From assembly GCA_964513655.1 (NCBI GenBank), contig CAZENQ010000074.1:1-15405 (forward strand): 15,405 nt of DNA. The letters run 5' to 3'. The position numbers and the translations under genes are program-made. This document shows positions 7,718 through 15,184 of the stretch, piece after piece. The stretch comes from G020350405 sp964513655. GTDB lineage: Bacteria > Planctomycetota > Phycisphaerae > Sedimentisphaerales > Anaerobacaceae. The number at the start of each line of letters is the position of its first letter. Within the stretch, counting starts at the first letter, position 1. The notes beneath the pieces were generated by a model. The model searched no databases and had not been told where the DNA came from. It was given only the letters and a program-made list of their open reading frames with translations.

Positions 7718-8080
7718 ATGAAAACAAACATCAGAAAGTTCGTCATACAAAAACACAGCAAAGCCGGCCAGGTGCACTGGGATTTGATGCTCGAGGCTGC
7801 GCAGGTCCTGGAAACGTACCGCCTCGCCCTGCCGCCCGAAAAACTTTTCAAGCAAATTACCACCGCCGTCAGAATCTCTGACCATTCTTTGAAGTTTCTG
7901 ACTTACCAGGGAACCGTAAATAAAGGCACCGGCACCGTCGAAATAGCTGAGACCGGCACGTATCAACTTCTAAGTCAGAACGCCGGAAGCCGCCAACTAC
8001 AATTGGACGGCAAAATTCTAAAAGGTAAATTCACCCTCACTCGCATCGACGCCGAAAACTGGCAATTTGGCCGGCCCTAA
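7718..8080 (+). CDS. Stand-alone LigD 3'-phosphoesterase-like protein (HWDLMLE type)
   Basis: A 120-residue protein resembling the phosphoesterase domain of bacterial ligase D, which trims 3'-phosphate and ribonucleotide ends during DNA end joining. The N-terminal FVIQKH (8-13), HWDLMLE (20-26) and ISDHSL match the family blocks that carry the catalytic His, His-x-Asp and His residues. Compared with the Pseudomonas LigD domain, Arg of HYDFRLE is Met here, and the Tyr of DHPLDY is Phe. As I recall, HWDLMLE is normal for small single-domain relatives annotated as DNA polymerase ligase N-terminal domain proteins. Ligase and polymerase domains are absent from the window. It is divergent from acuC and converges on the DUF2238 gene with a nine-base gap. 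I see no strong ribosome binding site before the ATG. Enzymatic activity is uncertain. Confidence 0.8.
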   Translation: MKTNIRKFVIQKHSKAGQVHWDLMLEAAQVLETYRLALPPEKLFKQITTAVRISDHSLKFLTYQGTVNKGTGTVEIAETGTYQLLSQNAGSRQLQLDGKILKGKFTLTRIDAENWQFGRP

Positions 8081-8089
8081 AATCCAGCC

Positions 8090-8719
8090 TCAAACAACAG
8101 GTGATATTTTCTTCAACGCCCTGTCGTGTAATTTACTCAGCGTAAGTAACGAAACGACCGCTCCGGCCAGACACAAAGCCATATCTTTTTGGGCGTCCCA
8201 GGCGTCGCCCTGAGTGGCAAGGAAAATCACCCCCTCATCCTCCGCCACTAAAACAATAAGCCATTCAATCAGCTCATAAACAGCGCTCATTGCAAGACAA
8301 AAACAAATCACTATTGCCAAAAGCCACCCCCCTTTTTGCAGCGGCGATTTCCTCAACAATACTTCCCGTGCGATTAGTGCAGGCACAAAGCCTTGGACAA
8401 AATGCCCGAGACGGTCGTAATGATTCCGGCTCAGTTCAAATGTGTCCCTTATCCAGTTAAATACAGGCACACGAGAGTAAGTATAGTGGGCACCGATTAA
8501 AAGAATAATCGCATGGAGCCAAATCAATACATAAACAAGATTTGTTAAGCGGAATTTACGGTAGACTGATATGAGGACGCCGATACCTATAAAAACCAGC
8601 AGGGCCTCCAGAAACCATCCCCAAAAATTAAAGCAGCCAATATATGACCATATAAACACCACCGCCAGACTGACTAACAGAAAAACATGTAACCTCGTGT
8701 CTTTGGTGGTTCGGCCCAT
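8090..8719 (-). CDS. DUF2238 (YjdF-like) multi-pass inner-membrane protein
   Basis: A 209-residue hydrophobic protein with about six membrane segments (near 10-28, 33-52, 58-78, 106-120, 131-150 and 181-195). Conserved polar blocks of the family are present: RNHYDRLGHFVQG (98-110), the YELIEW segment (148-153) and GDAWDAQKDM (171-180). The biochemical function of DUF2238 proteins is not known to me. It is the last gene of the minus-strand block, 13 bases after the CDF transporter stop, with only a weak AG-rich ribosome binding site, so translational coupling to the transporter is likely. Its 3' end converges on the plus-strand phosphoesterase gene. Confidence 0.85.
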   Translation of the reverse strand: MGRTTKDTRLHVFLLVSLAVVFIWSYIGCFNFWGWFLEALLVFIGIGVLISVYRKFRLTNLVYVLIWLHAIILLIGAHYTYSRVPVFNWIRDTFELSRNHYDRLGHFVQGFVPALIAREVLLRKSPLQKGGWLLAIVICFCLAMSAVYELIEWLIVLVAEDEGVIFLATQGDAWDAQKDMALCLAGAVVSLLTLSKLHDRALKKISPVV

Positions 8720-8732
8720 ACTCTGGATTCTA

Positions 8733-9635
8733 TCAAATGTGTTTTCTAAGTTCAGGCGTGTCAGGTTCGATATGAACCGTAATGTTGACCGGCCGGCTTA
8801 TCTGCTCGTGAACGGCGTTCTCCAGACTTTCGGATACTTCATGGGCGGTCGCTACGTCCAGCTCCGGGTCAACAAGAATGTGCAGGTCAAGAAAAACTTC
8901 TCGGCCCACCATCCGGCTTCGAAGCTTGTGCCACTGCCGTATTGAAGGGCTCGCGTTGATTATCTCCTTTATATGCTCAATCGTCCCCGAATCAACGGCA
9001 CTTTCTGTCAACTCGCGCACGCAATCGCCGGCTACCTTGGTGCCGACAAGGATTATCATCAGGCCAACCGCCACGCCCGCAATCTGGTCGCCATACCCGA
9101 AGCCGAACTTCAGCGAAATGAAGCCTACGAGCACGGCGACAGAACTTAATGCGTCACTGCGGTGATGCCACGCATTGGCGTAAAGAGCGGAACTGTGGGA
9201 TTTAACGGCAACTTTCTTGGTTATCCTGTAAAGCAGCTCCTTGGAGACAATAGAAATTATTGCGACTGCCAGAACTGCCGTCCGAGCGGTTTTGGTATTG
9301 CCTCTGGCTATATCCATCGCGGCATAGTAAATCATTACCGCACCACCGACAGTTAATACCAAAGCAATAAAACCCGCCGCGAAGGTTTCAATCCGGCCGT
9401 GCCCGTATGGGTGCCTCTCATCGGCCTGCTTTGACCCGAAATGAACGCCCAATAAAACCGCAAAATCAGTAGCCATATCCGAAAGCGAATGAATACCGTC
9501 GGCTACCAGCGCAATTGACCCCACCAATACACCAATCCCCAGCTTCACGGCAGAAAGAACAATATTGCACAAAATACCCACGTGCGTAACAAATCTTATC
9601 TGCCTGTTCGCGCTTTCGATTTTGTGATTGTGCAT
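8733..9635 (-). CDS. Cation diffusion facilitator (CDF) family metal transporter
   Basis: A cytoplasmic-membrane exporter of divalent metal ions that exchanges the metal for protons, 300 residues. It has about six membrane helices, then a C-terminal cytoplasmic ferredoxin-like domain (about 205-300) with DLHILVDPELDVATAHEV. The transport site is visible as HSLSD in helix 2 (H49, D53) and HHRSD in helix 5 (H157, D161); paired HxxxD sites favour zinc, although iron or manganese cannot be excluded. HPYGHGRIE (75-83) is the conserved loop after helix 2-3. The start codon lies four bases after the stop of the phosphohexomutase gene, so translation is probably coupled. A functional link to the adjacent DUF2238 gene is suggested only by spacing. 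Confidence 0.92.
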   Translation of the reverse strand: MHNHKIESANRQIRFVTHVGILCNIVLSAVKLGIGVLVGSIALVADGIHSLSDMATDFAVLLGVHFGSKQADERHPYGHGRIETFAAGFIALVLTVGGAVMIYYAAMDIARGNTKTARTAVLAVAIISIVSKELLYRITKKVAVKSHSSALYANAWHHRSDALSSVAVLVGFISLKFGFGYGDQIAGVAVGLMIILVGTKVAGDCVRELTESAVDSGTIEHIKEIINASPSIRQWHKLRSRMVGREVFLDLHILVDPELDVATAHEVSESLENAVHEQISRPVNITVHIEPDTPELRKHI

Positions 9636-9639
9636 TTAT

Positions 9640-11016
9640 TCAGCCGATTACCTCTCTGCGAATTTTCGAAACCGCGTCGATGTATTTATTAGCGGTAATC
9701 TTATCACCTGCTTCAACTATCAGCCTCATCACAGGCTCGGTATTACTGGCCCGCAGGTGCACCCAGCCATCGTCAAAATCAAACCTGCACCCGTCCATGG
9801 TATCCAGTTTCGCGCCGGCAAAGAGTTTCTTCGCCGAATCCAGGATTTGCAGCGCCTGTGATTGATTTGCAACAAATTTGCTTTTGCTCATATAATAGCC
9901 GCCGACTTCACCGACCAGTTCACCTACCGTCTTCCCGCTTTCGGTCATTAACTGTAGCACAAGCGCAATACCCACGAGACTGTCGCGCACCGGCCCGACT
10001 CGCAAATCAATCACACCCCCGTTACCTTCTCCTCCGATGATGCAGTCGTGTTCGAGCATCGCCGCGGCGACGTTCGCCTCGCCGACAGCGGTTCGGATGA
10101 CCTCGCCGCCGACTTTTTCGGCGATATCGTCGAGCATTCGCGACGTCGAAAGATTCGTTGCCGCCTTGCCGCTTCTCTGGCTGAAAATCTGTTTCGCTGC
10201 CAGAACAACACTGTATTCTTCCCCGATATAACCCCCGCTCTCATCGACTATCGCCAGTCTGTCCGCGTCCGGGTCCTGACCAAAGCCGATTTCAGCCGAC
10301 TCTTTTTCTACCACTTCACAAAGACCGGTTAAGTTCTTGGCCGTCGGCTCCGGCCTGTGGGCAAAGATACCCGTCGGCCTATCGTTTATCGCCACCACTC
10401 TGCAGCCAAGCTCGGTAAGCATCTTTTTGGTGACCCGCCCCCCTGCCCCGTTGACACTGTCCAGAACAACCTTAAACTTCTTTCCGGCTATCGCCTTTTT
10501 GTCAACGATTTCTAAGACCTTCGCTATGTGAATAGCGTCAGTCTCCTCATTCGAAGTTACCTGCCCGCAGTGCGGTGAATCCGCAAAAGCGAACTTCTTG
10601 TCAAAAAAATATCCCTTGATTTGCCCTGCCGCCTTGACCGGCGGAGCAACACCGTCACCGAGCAGCAATTTTATACCATTGTATTGAATCGGATTGTGTG
10701 ACGCCGTGATGACTACCCCGCCGCTGCACCCAAGCTTTCTCACCATAATACCGACGCCCGGAGTTGTTACCATTCCCAAATCAACCACATCAATCCCGAC
10801 GGCACATAAACCAGCCGTTACTGCCGCTTTTAACATCGTCCCGCTCGCTCGGGAATCCCGCCCGATGCACACCGATAATCTTTCCTTCTTATCAGCGTGC
10901 CTTTTCTTTAGAAATGTCCCAAAAGCGCTCCCATAATCAACAGCCACGGAATCAGTAAGGTTCTCGCCGACGATGCCTCTCATCCCGCTGATAGTTATTA
11001 TCAGTTCTTCAGCCAT
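9640..11016 (-). CDS. glmM: GlmM-like phosphohexomutase (phosphoglucosamine/phosphomannomutase family)
   Basis: An alpha-D-phosphohexomutase that moves phosphate between C6 and C1 of a hexose or glucosamine, feeding nucleotide-sugar synthesis. It has 458 residues from this start. Family motifs in order: ITASHNP with the phosphoserine at about 106; the metal loop DPDADR (248-253); the sugar-binding loop GEGNGG (329-334); and the phosphate loop RASNTEP (422-428). The GEGNGG loop is the form I associate with archaeal-type phosphoglucosamine mutases, whereas bacterial GlmM usually has GEQSGH; the exact substrate is therefore open. I prefer the ATG at 11016, which has GAGGGA four bases upstream. 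The alternative GTG at 11028 overlaps the top6B stop as GTGA. Either way it is tightly coupled to top6B upstream and to the CDF gene downstream. Confidence 0.88.
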   Translation of the reverse strand: MAEELIITISGMRGIVGENLTDSVAVDYGSAFGTFLKKRHADKKERLSVCIGRDSRASGTMLKAAVTAGLCAVGIDVVDLGMVTTPGVGIMVRKLGCSGGVVITASHNPIQYNGIKLLLGDGVAPPVKAAGQIKGYFFDKKFAFADSPHCGQVTSNEETDAIHIAKVLEIVDKKAIAGKKFKVVLDSVNGAGGRVTKKMLTELGCRVVAINDRPTGIFAHRPEPTAKNLTGLCEVVEKESAEIGFGQDPDADRLAIVDESGGYIGEEYSVVLAAKQIFSQRSGKAATNLSTSRMLDDIAEKVGGEVIRTAVGEANVAAAMLEHDCIIGGEGNGGVIDLRVGPVRDSLVGIALVLQLMTESGKTVGELVGEVGGYYMSKSKFVANQSQALQILDSAKKLFAGAKLDTMDGCRFDFDDGWVHLRASNTEPVMRLIVEAGDKITANKYIDAVSKIRREVIG

Positions 11017-11020
11017 ATCG

Positions 11021-11026
11021 TCCCTC
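11021..11026 (-). promoter_or_regulatory. Ribosome binding site of the phosphohexomutase
   Basis: GAGGGA on the minus strand, four bases before the ATG at 11016, overlaps the last codon of top6B. It favours the ATG over the GTG at 11028, which would lie before this site. Confidence 0.5.
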
Positions 11027-12872
11027 ACATCTTCCTGGATTTTTCCAGTAACCTTTTGAGCCTCGTAACCACCGTCCCTACCTGCTTCTTTTTCAGTGCC
11101 AGAATGTCCTGCAGGGCTTCGCCGATATAGGGCAAATAAGTTTCAATATAGCGGCGCTTGTCCATCTCCTGTTGGATACGTTTTTTTCTTCGCAGATAAA
11201 TCCCCAGTTTCCTGCCGCAGTCCTGCACAGCTAACTGTATCTCCTTGATGATTTCCGGATAATGGGCGATTGCCTCTTTGCTCTCGGACGTAAAAGGCAC
11301 CCACACCGAAGCGATATGCACCATCAGCACAACCGGCCCCGTCGGCAATGCCCCCCTGCTCTGGCTCATAGCGTAATTTCGCCAGTTTATATCCAACACC
11401 GCCCTGTAAATCGCACAGCCGGATTGTTGATATAGCAAGGGAACGCGATTGGCAATCCGCGTGAGCCGCATCAATGGTTCCTTATCAGGCTCGCTGTTGC
11501 CATTGCCTTTGCTACCGTAGGCCAGCGCCGCCTCTATAAGAAACGGATTCCCCCGGTAAACAGCCGGACTCCGCGAGCACGCAGTGTAAAAATCAGCATC
11601 CACCACCGCGCGAAGACCCTGCTCTAATTGCTCAACTCCTATGGGGCCTATACAATCCGTCGACGGCGCCATGATCTTCGTCTCGTTTATCGATGCGTGA
11701 AGCGACTCTGCCTGTTTTAGCGTCATTCTCGAAAGCCTCAGTGTCTTGCGAAGCTTCGCCTTCTCACAAATCTGATTTGCCACGCGAGGGCTCACCCTTG
11801 AGAACTCATTCTGCAAAAAAGCACTTAGCTGCTTCAAAGAACTGTCCCGGGCCATCTTGAACAACAGACCCAGCTCCACCCCGTATGGGTGAGGTTTGAT
11901 TTCTCGCGGAACAAAAGGCAATTCCTTGTTCTGCCTTGGATATTCATAAACTTTCCCGTCCGGAGCGTTATAAATAATCGTCGCGTGAGGATTGGCCATA
12001 GCGCTTTGCGCAATGTATTCATCCACCGACTGACGCCCCCTCTGGTATTTCCCCTCAAGAGTTATCGTCACGCTCGTCCCCGTCGACAGGTCGAATTCGC
12101 ATTCCTCGTCCAGAACGACCTCGGGCCTGTTCTTGGCCGTATCAATCTGCACATGGTAATGATGCGCATTTTTCTTCGGATTCGTTCGCGAGACAATCTG
12201 CACCGGCTCACCCGTCGTCAATAGCCCATACATGCCTGCCGCCGATATCCCGATGCCCTGCTGGCCCCGGCTCATCTTCAAACTGTGAAACTTACTCCCA
12301 TATAGCAGCCGCGCGAAAATGTTCGGAATCTGCCCCTTTACTATCCCCGGCCCGTTATCTTTGACCGCCAACACAAACTTATTGTCCGCAAGAGGTTTTA
12401 TATCTATTGCTAAATCCGGCAGAATATGGGCCTCCTCGCAGGCATCGAGCGAGTTGTCGACCGCTTCCTTCACCGCCGTCAGCAATGCCTTGCGGGGATT
12501 ATCGAACCCTAAAAGATGCCTGTTCTTCGCGAAAAACTCGCTGATACTTATCGCCCGCTGCTTGGCGGCCATCGACTCTGCAGTTGCGGCGACCGCGGTC
12601 TTTTTCCGCTTCTCTACAGCGGCAGTTTCCCTCTTCGCGGCACCCTTCTTGCGCTTACTCCCTCTTCTGGCTTTTCTCTTGCCGGCTGAGCCCTTTGACT
12701 TCTTCTTTGGCTTTGCCTTCTTGGAGACTTTTACTTTTGCTTTTTTACGTCTTACCTTTTTAGCTTTCGCCCGCTTCGCCTTCTTCTTCGCTTTTTTTCC
12801 GCTCTTCTTACCCGTGGATTCTTCGAACGCAAAGCTCATCTGATCCCGTGATTGGCTCTTCCTTGCCGCCAT
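11025..12872 (-). CDS. top6B: DNA topoisomerase VI subunit B, with Lys-rich N-terminal tail
   Basis: The ATPase subunit of a type IIB topoisomerase, which with a TopVIA/Spo11-like subunit passes one duplex through another. It has 615 residues from this start, longer than the roughly 530 of archaeal forms. The first 100 residues are a Lys/Arg/Ala-rich low-complexity tail. Then comes the family start ISISEFFAKNRHLLGFDNP (108-126); the GHKL ATPase with EAVDNSLDA (136-144), DNGPGI (172-177) and RGQQGIG (202-208); an H2TH-like helical region (about 345-400); and the transducer domain with VPFTSESKEAIAHYPEI. The WKxY transducer motif reads WRNY (497-500). ATG at 12872 has GGAG nine bases upstream; a TTG at 12887 with AGGA is also possible. 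It lies 70 bases after serA, with no terminator between, and overlaps the start region of the mutase. No A subunit gene is in the window. Confidence 0.93.
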   Translation of the reverse strand: MAARKSQSRDQMSFAFEESTGKKSGKKAKKKAKRAKAKKVRRKKAKVKVSKKAKPKKKSKGSAGKRKARRGSKRKKGAAKRETAAVEKRKKTAVAATAESMAAKQRAISISEFFAKNRHLLGFDNPRKALLTAVKEAVDNSLDACEEAHILPDLAIDIKPLADNKFVLAVKDNGPGIVKGQIPNIFARLLYGSKFHSLKMSRGQQGIGISAAGMYGLLTTGEPVQIVSRTNPKKNAHHYHVQIDTAKNRPEVVLDEECEFDLSTGTSVTITLEGKYQRGRQSVDEYIAQSAMANPHATIIYNAPDGKVYEYPRQNKELPFVPREIKPHPYGVELGLLFKMARDSSLKQLSAFLQNEFSRVSPRVANQICEKAKLRKTLRLSRMTLKQAESLHASINETKIMAPSTDCIGPIGVEQLEQGLRAVVDADFYTACSRSPAVYRGNPFLIEAALAYGSKGNGNSEPDKEPLMRLTRIANRVPLLYQQSGCAIYRAVLDINWRNYAMSQSRGALPTGPVVLMVHIASVWVPFTSESKEAIAHYPEIIKEIQLAVQDCGRKLGIYLRRKKRIQQEMDKRRYIETYLPYIGEALQDILALKKKQVGTVVTRLKRLLEKSRKM

Positions 12873-12881
12873 ACCACAAAA

Positions 12882-12885
12882 CTCC
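12882..12885 (-). promoter_or_regulatory. Ribosome binding site of top6B
   Basis: GGAG on the minus strand, nine bases before the ATG at 12872. It overlaps the competing TTG start at 12887, which has AGGA upstream, so the start stays ambiguous by five codons. Confidence 0.4.
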
Positions 12886-12942
12886 AAATATATCCTGAGG
12901 GCAGACCAAAACTAATCGCCCCTGACTTTGTGCAGCGCTCAA

Positions 12943-14532
12943 TCAATCCAGCTTGCAGACGTAAATTTCATTTACGAAATCAAGTTTGCCCAGCTCTTCA
13001 ACGGCCTTCGCATCGGGTTCCCTGTCGAGACTGACAGCCAGAGCCGCCTTCTGCTCGGCCGCCTTTTGACCGACGCCCATCGTGCAGATATTGATGTTAT
13101 ACCTGCCGCACACCGTCCCGACAGAACCTATCACGCCGGGCTTGTCATCGTTAAAGATAACCAGCACGCTCCCCTGCGGCGTCATTTCCACGTTGAAACC
13201 GTCGATTTCAATTATCCGCAGCAGTCTTTCGCCAAACACCGACCCGGTCACAGTCCGCGTGACTTTATCGGTAACGACTTTCGCGCTGAAGCTCGCCGCC
13301 ACGTCCTTCACCTCGGGATTTTTCGTTTCATCGATACTTATCCCGCGTTCTTTGGCTAACACACCGACATTGACCATATTCAACGGCATCTCGAAATGCC
13401 GCTGCAGCAGTCCGATTGCAAAGTTAAGAGTAACCGGTTCGACCGCCATCTCCGCAATCGAGCCGCGATACCGGACCTCGACCTCCTTAATACGGCCCGG
13501 CGCAATCGTACTGACAAGTGTGCCAATTCGGCGCGCAAGCTCTGCATACTGGCTCACAATCACCGGCACTGCTCCGGAAATTGACGGAGCATTAAGTGCA
13601 TTTCGCACAGGACCGCCCTTGATAGCATCAACAAGTATCTGCGCTGCCTCCACGGCCACTTCAATCTGTGCTTCCTCGGTGCTCGCGCCTAAGTGCGGCG
13701 TAACAAGGCACTTCTCAAACTCCGTAAATCGCGTGTTCTCCGGCGGCTCCTTGGGATAAACATCCAGTGCCGCTCCCGCAATACGACCCTCCGAAAGTGC
13801 ATTATAAACCGCGTCTTCGTTAATTATTCCGCCACGCGCACAGTTTACCAACCGTATCGTTGGCTTCATCATCTTGATTTGTTCGGCGTCAATCATATTG
13901 ACTGTCTGCTCATTCCTCGGCACGTGCACGCTGATATAATCGGCCTCTTTGAAGATTCTTTCCAAGGACTCCACTACTTCAATGCCAAGTTTTTCCGCGT
14001 CCGCCGGAGCCGCAAGTGGGTCATAGCCGAGGATTTTCATATTGAAACCCTGTGCCATTTTCGCAACAGCCATACCGATTCTGCCTAACCCTATAACGCC
14101 CAGCACCTTGCCGTTGAGCTGACTTCCCATATACTTCTTCCGGTCCCACGCGCCCCCCTTCAGGCTGTTGCACGCCGGCACAACATTTCGGCTCATCGAA
14201 AGCATCAACGCCATCGTATGTTCCGCGGCGCTGAGCGTGTTACCGCCCGGCGTATTCATAACCAGGATTCCCTTTCTCGTCGCCTCCGGAATATCGATGT
14301 TATCCACGCCGACCCCCGCTCGCGCGATACCCTTCAGCTTCCCGTGATTGGCTAAGACCTCAGCGGTAACTTTCGTCCCGCTTCGAATAATCAAGCCGTC
14401 ATGCTCACCAATAATTTTGGCTAATTCCTCGCCACTGATTCCCGTCTTAACGACCGCCTCAACCCCCTCCACCGAATTCAGCAGGTCTATTCCTTCCTGT
14501 GCAAGCTTGTCTGTAACCAGCACCTTAATCAT
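12943..14532 (-). CDS. serA: D-3-phosphoglycerate dehydrogenase (long form)
   Basis: Oxidises 3-phosphoglycerate to 3-phosphohydroxypyruvate with NAD+, the first step of serine synthesis, in the cytoplasm. It has 529 residues, the usual size for the long form with an allosteric substrate-binding (ASB) domain and an ACT domain. The NAD-binding site is VIGLGRIGMAVA with GLGRIG at 148-153. The catalytic triad fits R233 in NCARGG, E262 in YPKEPP and H280 in TPHLGAST. The ASB domain spans about 320-440, and the ACT domain covers about 455-529, a site for serine feedback in many homologues. ATG at 14532 has GGAGA six bases upstream and a good promoter. It is the first gene of a five-gene minus-strand block; serB and serC are not present. 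Confidence 0.97.
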   Translation of the reverse strand: MIKVLVTDKLAQEGIDLLNSVEGVEAVVKTGISGEELAKIIGEHDGLIIRSGTKVTAEVLANHGKLKGIARAGVGVDNIDIPEATRKGILVMNTPGGNTLSAAEHTMALMLSMSRNVVPACNSLKGGAWDRKKYMGSQLNGKVLGVIGLGRIGMAVAKMAQGFNMKILGYDPLAAPADAEKLGIEVVESLERIFKEADYISVHVPRNEQTVNMIDAEQIKMMKPTIRLVNCARGGIINEDAVYNALSEGRIAGAALDVYPKEPPENTRFTEFEKCLVTPHLGASTEEAQIEVAVEAAQILVDAIKGGPVRNALNAPSISGAVPVIVSQYAELARRIGTLVSTIAPGRIKEVEVRYRGSIAEMAVEPVTLNFAIGLLQRHFEMPLNMVNVGVLAKERGISIDETKNPEVKDVAASFSAKVVTDKVTRTVTGSVFGERLLRIIEIDGFNVEMTPQGSVLVIFNDDKPGVIGSVGTVCGRYNINICTMGVGQKAAEQKAALAVSLDREPDAKAVEELGKLDFVNEIYVCKLD

Positions 14533-14571
14533 TCTAATTCTCCAAAAAACTCTTTATTGCTCAAACCCTGT

Positions 14572-14599
14572 ATTATAACCACACTTTTAAAACTATCAA
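14572..14599 (-). promoter_or_regulatory. Sigma-70-type promoter of serA and the downstream block
   Basis: On the minus strand TTGATA (14594-14599) and a perfect TATAAT (14572-14577) are separated by 16 bases. Transcription would start near 14565, leaving a leader of about 30 bases with no room for a riboswitch. Confidence 0.7.
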
Positions 14600-14611
14600 C
14601 CCCTCTCTGTT

Positions 14612-14632
14612 ATCCCGTGCTTGACACGGGAT
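14612..14632. repeat. Palindromic repeat ATCCCGTG-n5-CACGGGAT
   Basis: A perfect 8-bp inverted repeat with a five-base CTTGA loop, just upstream of the serA promoter. Similar CCCGTG-CTTGA-CACGGG palindromes are scattered in intergenic regions of many bacteria. It may be a REP-like element, or its hairpin may block read-through into the serA promoter region. Confidence 0.6.
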
Positions 14633-14642
14633 CCCCCCACCC

Positions 14643-14675
14643 CCCTTGCCTGCCCTTGCACGTCGTAGGCAGGGG
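14643..14675. repeat. GC-rich imperfect inverted repeat
   Basis: An 11-bp stem with two G-T pairs (14643-14653 with 14665-14675) around an 11-base loop. It is the second of three adjacent palindromes in this intergenic region. Confidence 0.45.
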
Positions 14676-14739
14676 TCCCAGCGCAGTTTATCCCTTAGGG
14701 GGCTCCGGATCCAGCCTGCCCCTCGTAGCGGAGCGAAGA

Positions 14740-14759
14740 CCCCAGACTCCGATCTGGGG
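14740..14759. repeat. Inverted repeat CCCCAGA-n6-TCTGGGG
   Basis: A perfect 7-bp inverted repeat with a six-base loop, the third palindrome in the cluster. It is followed by GGGACCCAGA-like sequence that echoes the GGGTCCCAG near 14673. Confidence 0.5.
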
Positions 14760-15184
14760 CCCAGAAAGCTTGACCCGGGACCCAGAAAAAATTATGCCGT
14801 CCCCCAAGCTATTCCGCCTCACCGCGCCCGAAGTAAACGCCGAATGCGCATAAAAAAGGAAGACAGGCTGTTTTACTTAAACAGGTTGTGGGCCTATCTC
14901 CCTGTTGCGATGTGCTGTTTTGCGATTACCATGGTTCACGCATTCTGGCCTACTGACCTTCGTCTGCACCCGCAACACAACCATTATACAAAATTAAACA
15001 CTCTCAATCAAGTTAATGATTATTTTTTTTTCAAAAGCATCGCACCAAGGCTCGTAAGCGGCAGGTTGAGGCGTTAGATGAGCAATATTTCTGATATACT
15101 ACCGCAGTTGAACGCATATATTATAAAACATACCTTGAGAGGCCTTGTTGCAAAATAATCCAGTTACTCCTAATCTATGTGATA
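14760..15184. other. Intergenic stretch without a convincing full-size gene
   Basis: Between the inverted-repeat cluster and the DUF3307 gene. A plus-strand frame ending at 15077 starts inside the repeats and has no ribosome binding site or domain-like pattern, so I do not call it. A small hairpin (CTGTTT/AAACAG, 14868-14884) and a run of nine T near 15023 are visible. A possible 26-codon ORF is listed separately. Confidence 0.45.
15078..15158 (+). CDS. Possible small ORF, 26 codons, upstream of the DUF3307 gene
   Basis: ATG at 15078 is preceded at six bases by GAGG, a reasonable ribosome binding site, and the frame ends in TAA at 15156-15158, 26 bases before the DUF3307 start. The peptide begins MSNISDILPQLNAYI. 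I recognise no family. It could be a leader peptide, the remnant of a gene, or a chance ORF. Confidence 0.25.
   Translation: MSNISDILPQLNAYIIKHTLRGLVAK

Noticed and set aside
7571..7966. 131-codon minus-strand ORF upstream of acuC
   Set aside because: Most of it is antisense to the phosphoesterase gene, which has clear family motifs. The remaining 40 codons in the gap lack a good start site.
12319..12843. 174-codon plus-strand ORF, Phe/Leu/Ala-rich, looking like a membrane protein
   Set aside because: It is the antisense of the Lys-rich tail and ATPase start of top6B; Lys codons read backwards give Phe and Leu.
14533..14571. Riboswitch or attenuator leader for serA
   Set aside because: The promoter leaves a leader of only about 30 bases, too short for a riboswitch.
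14646..15077. 143-codon plus-strand ORF right of serA
   Set aside because: It begins inside the palindrome cluster, its first half is a translation of GC-rich repeats, and there is no ribosome binding site or recognisable family.
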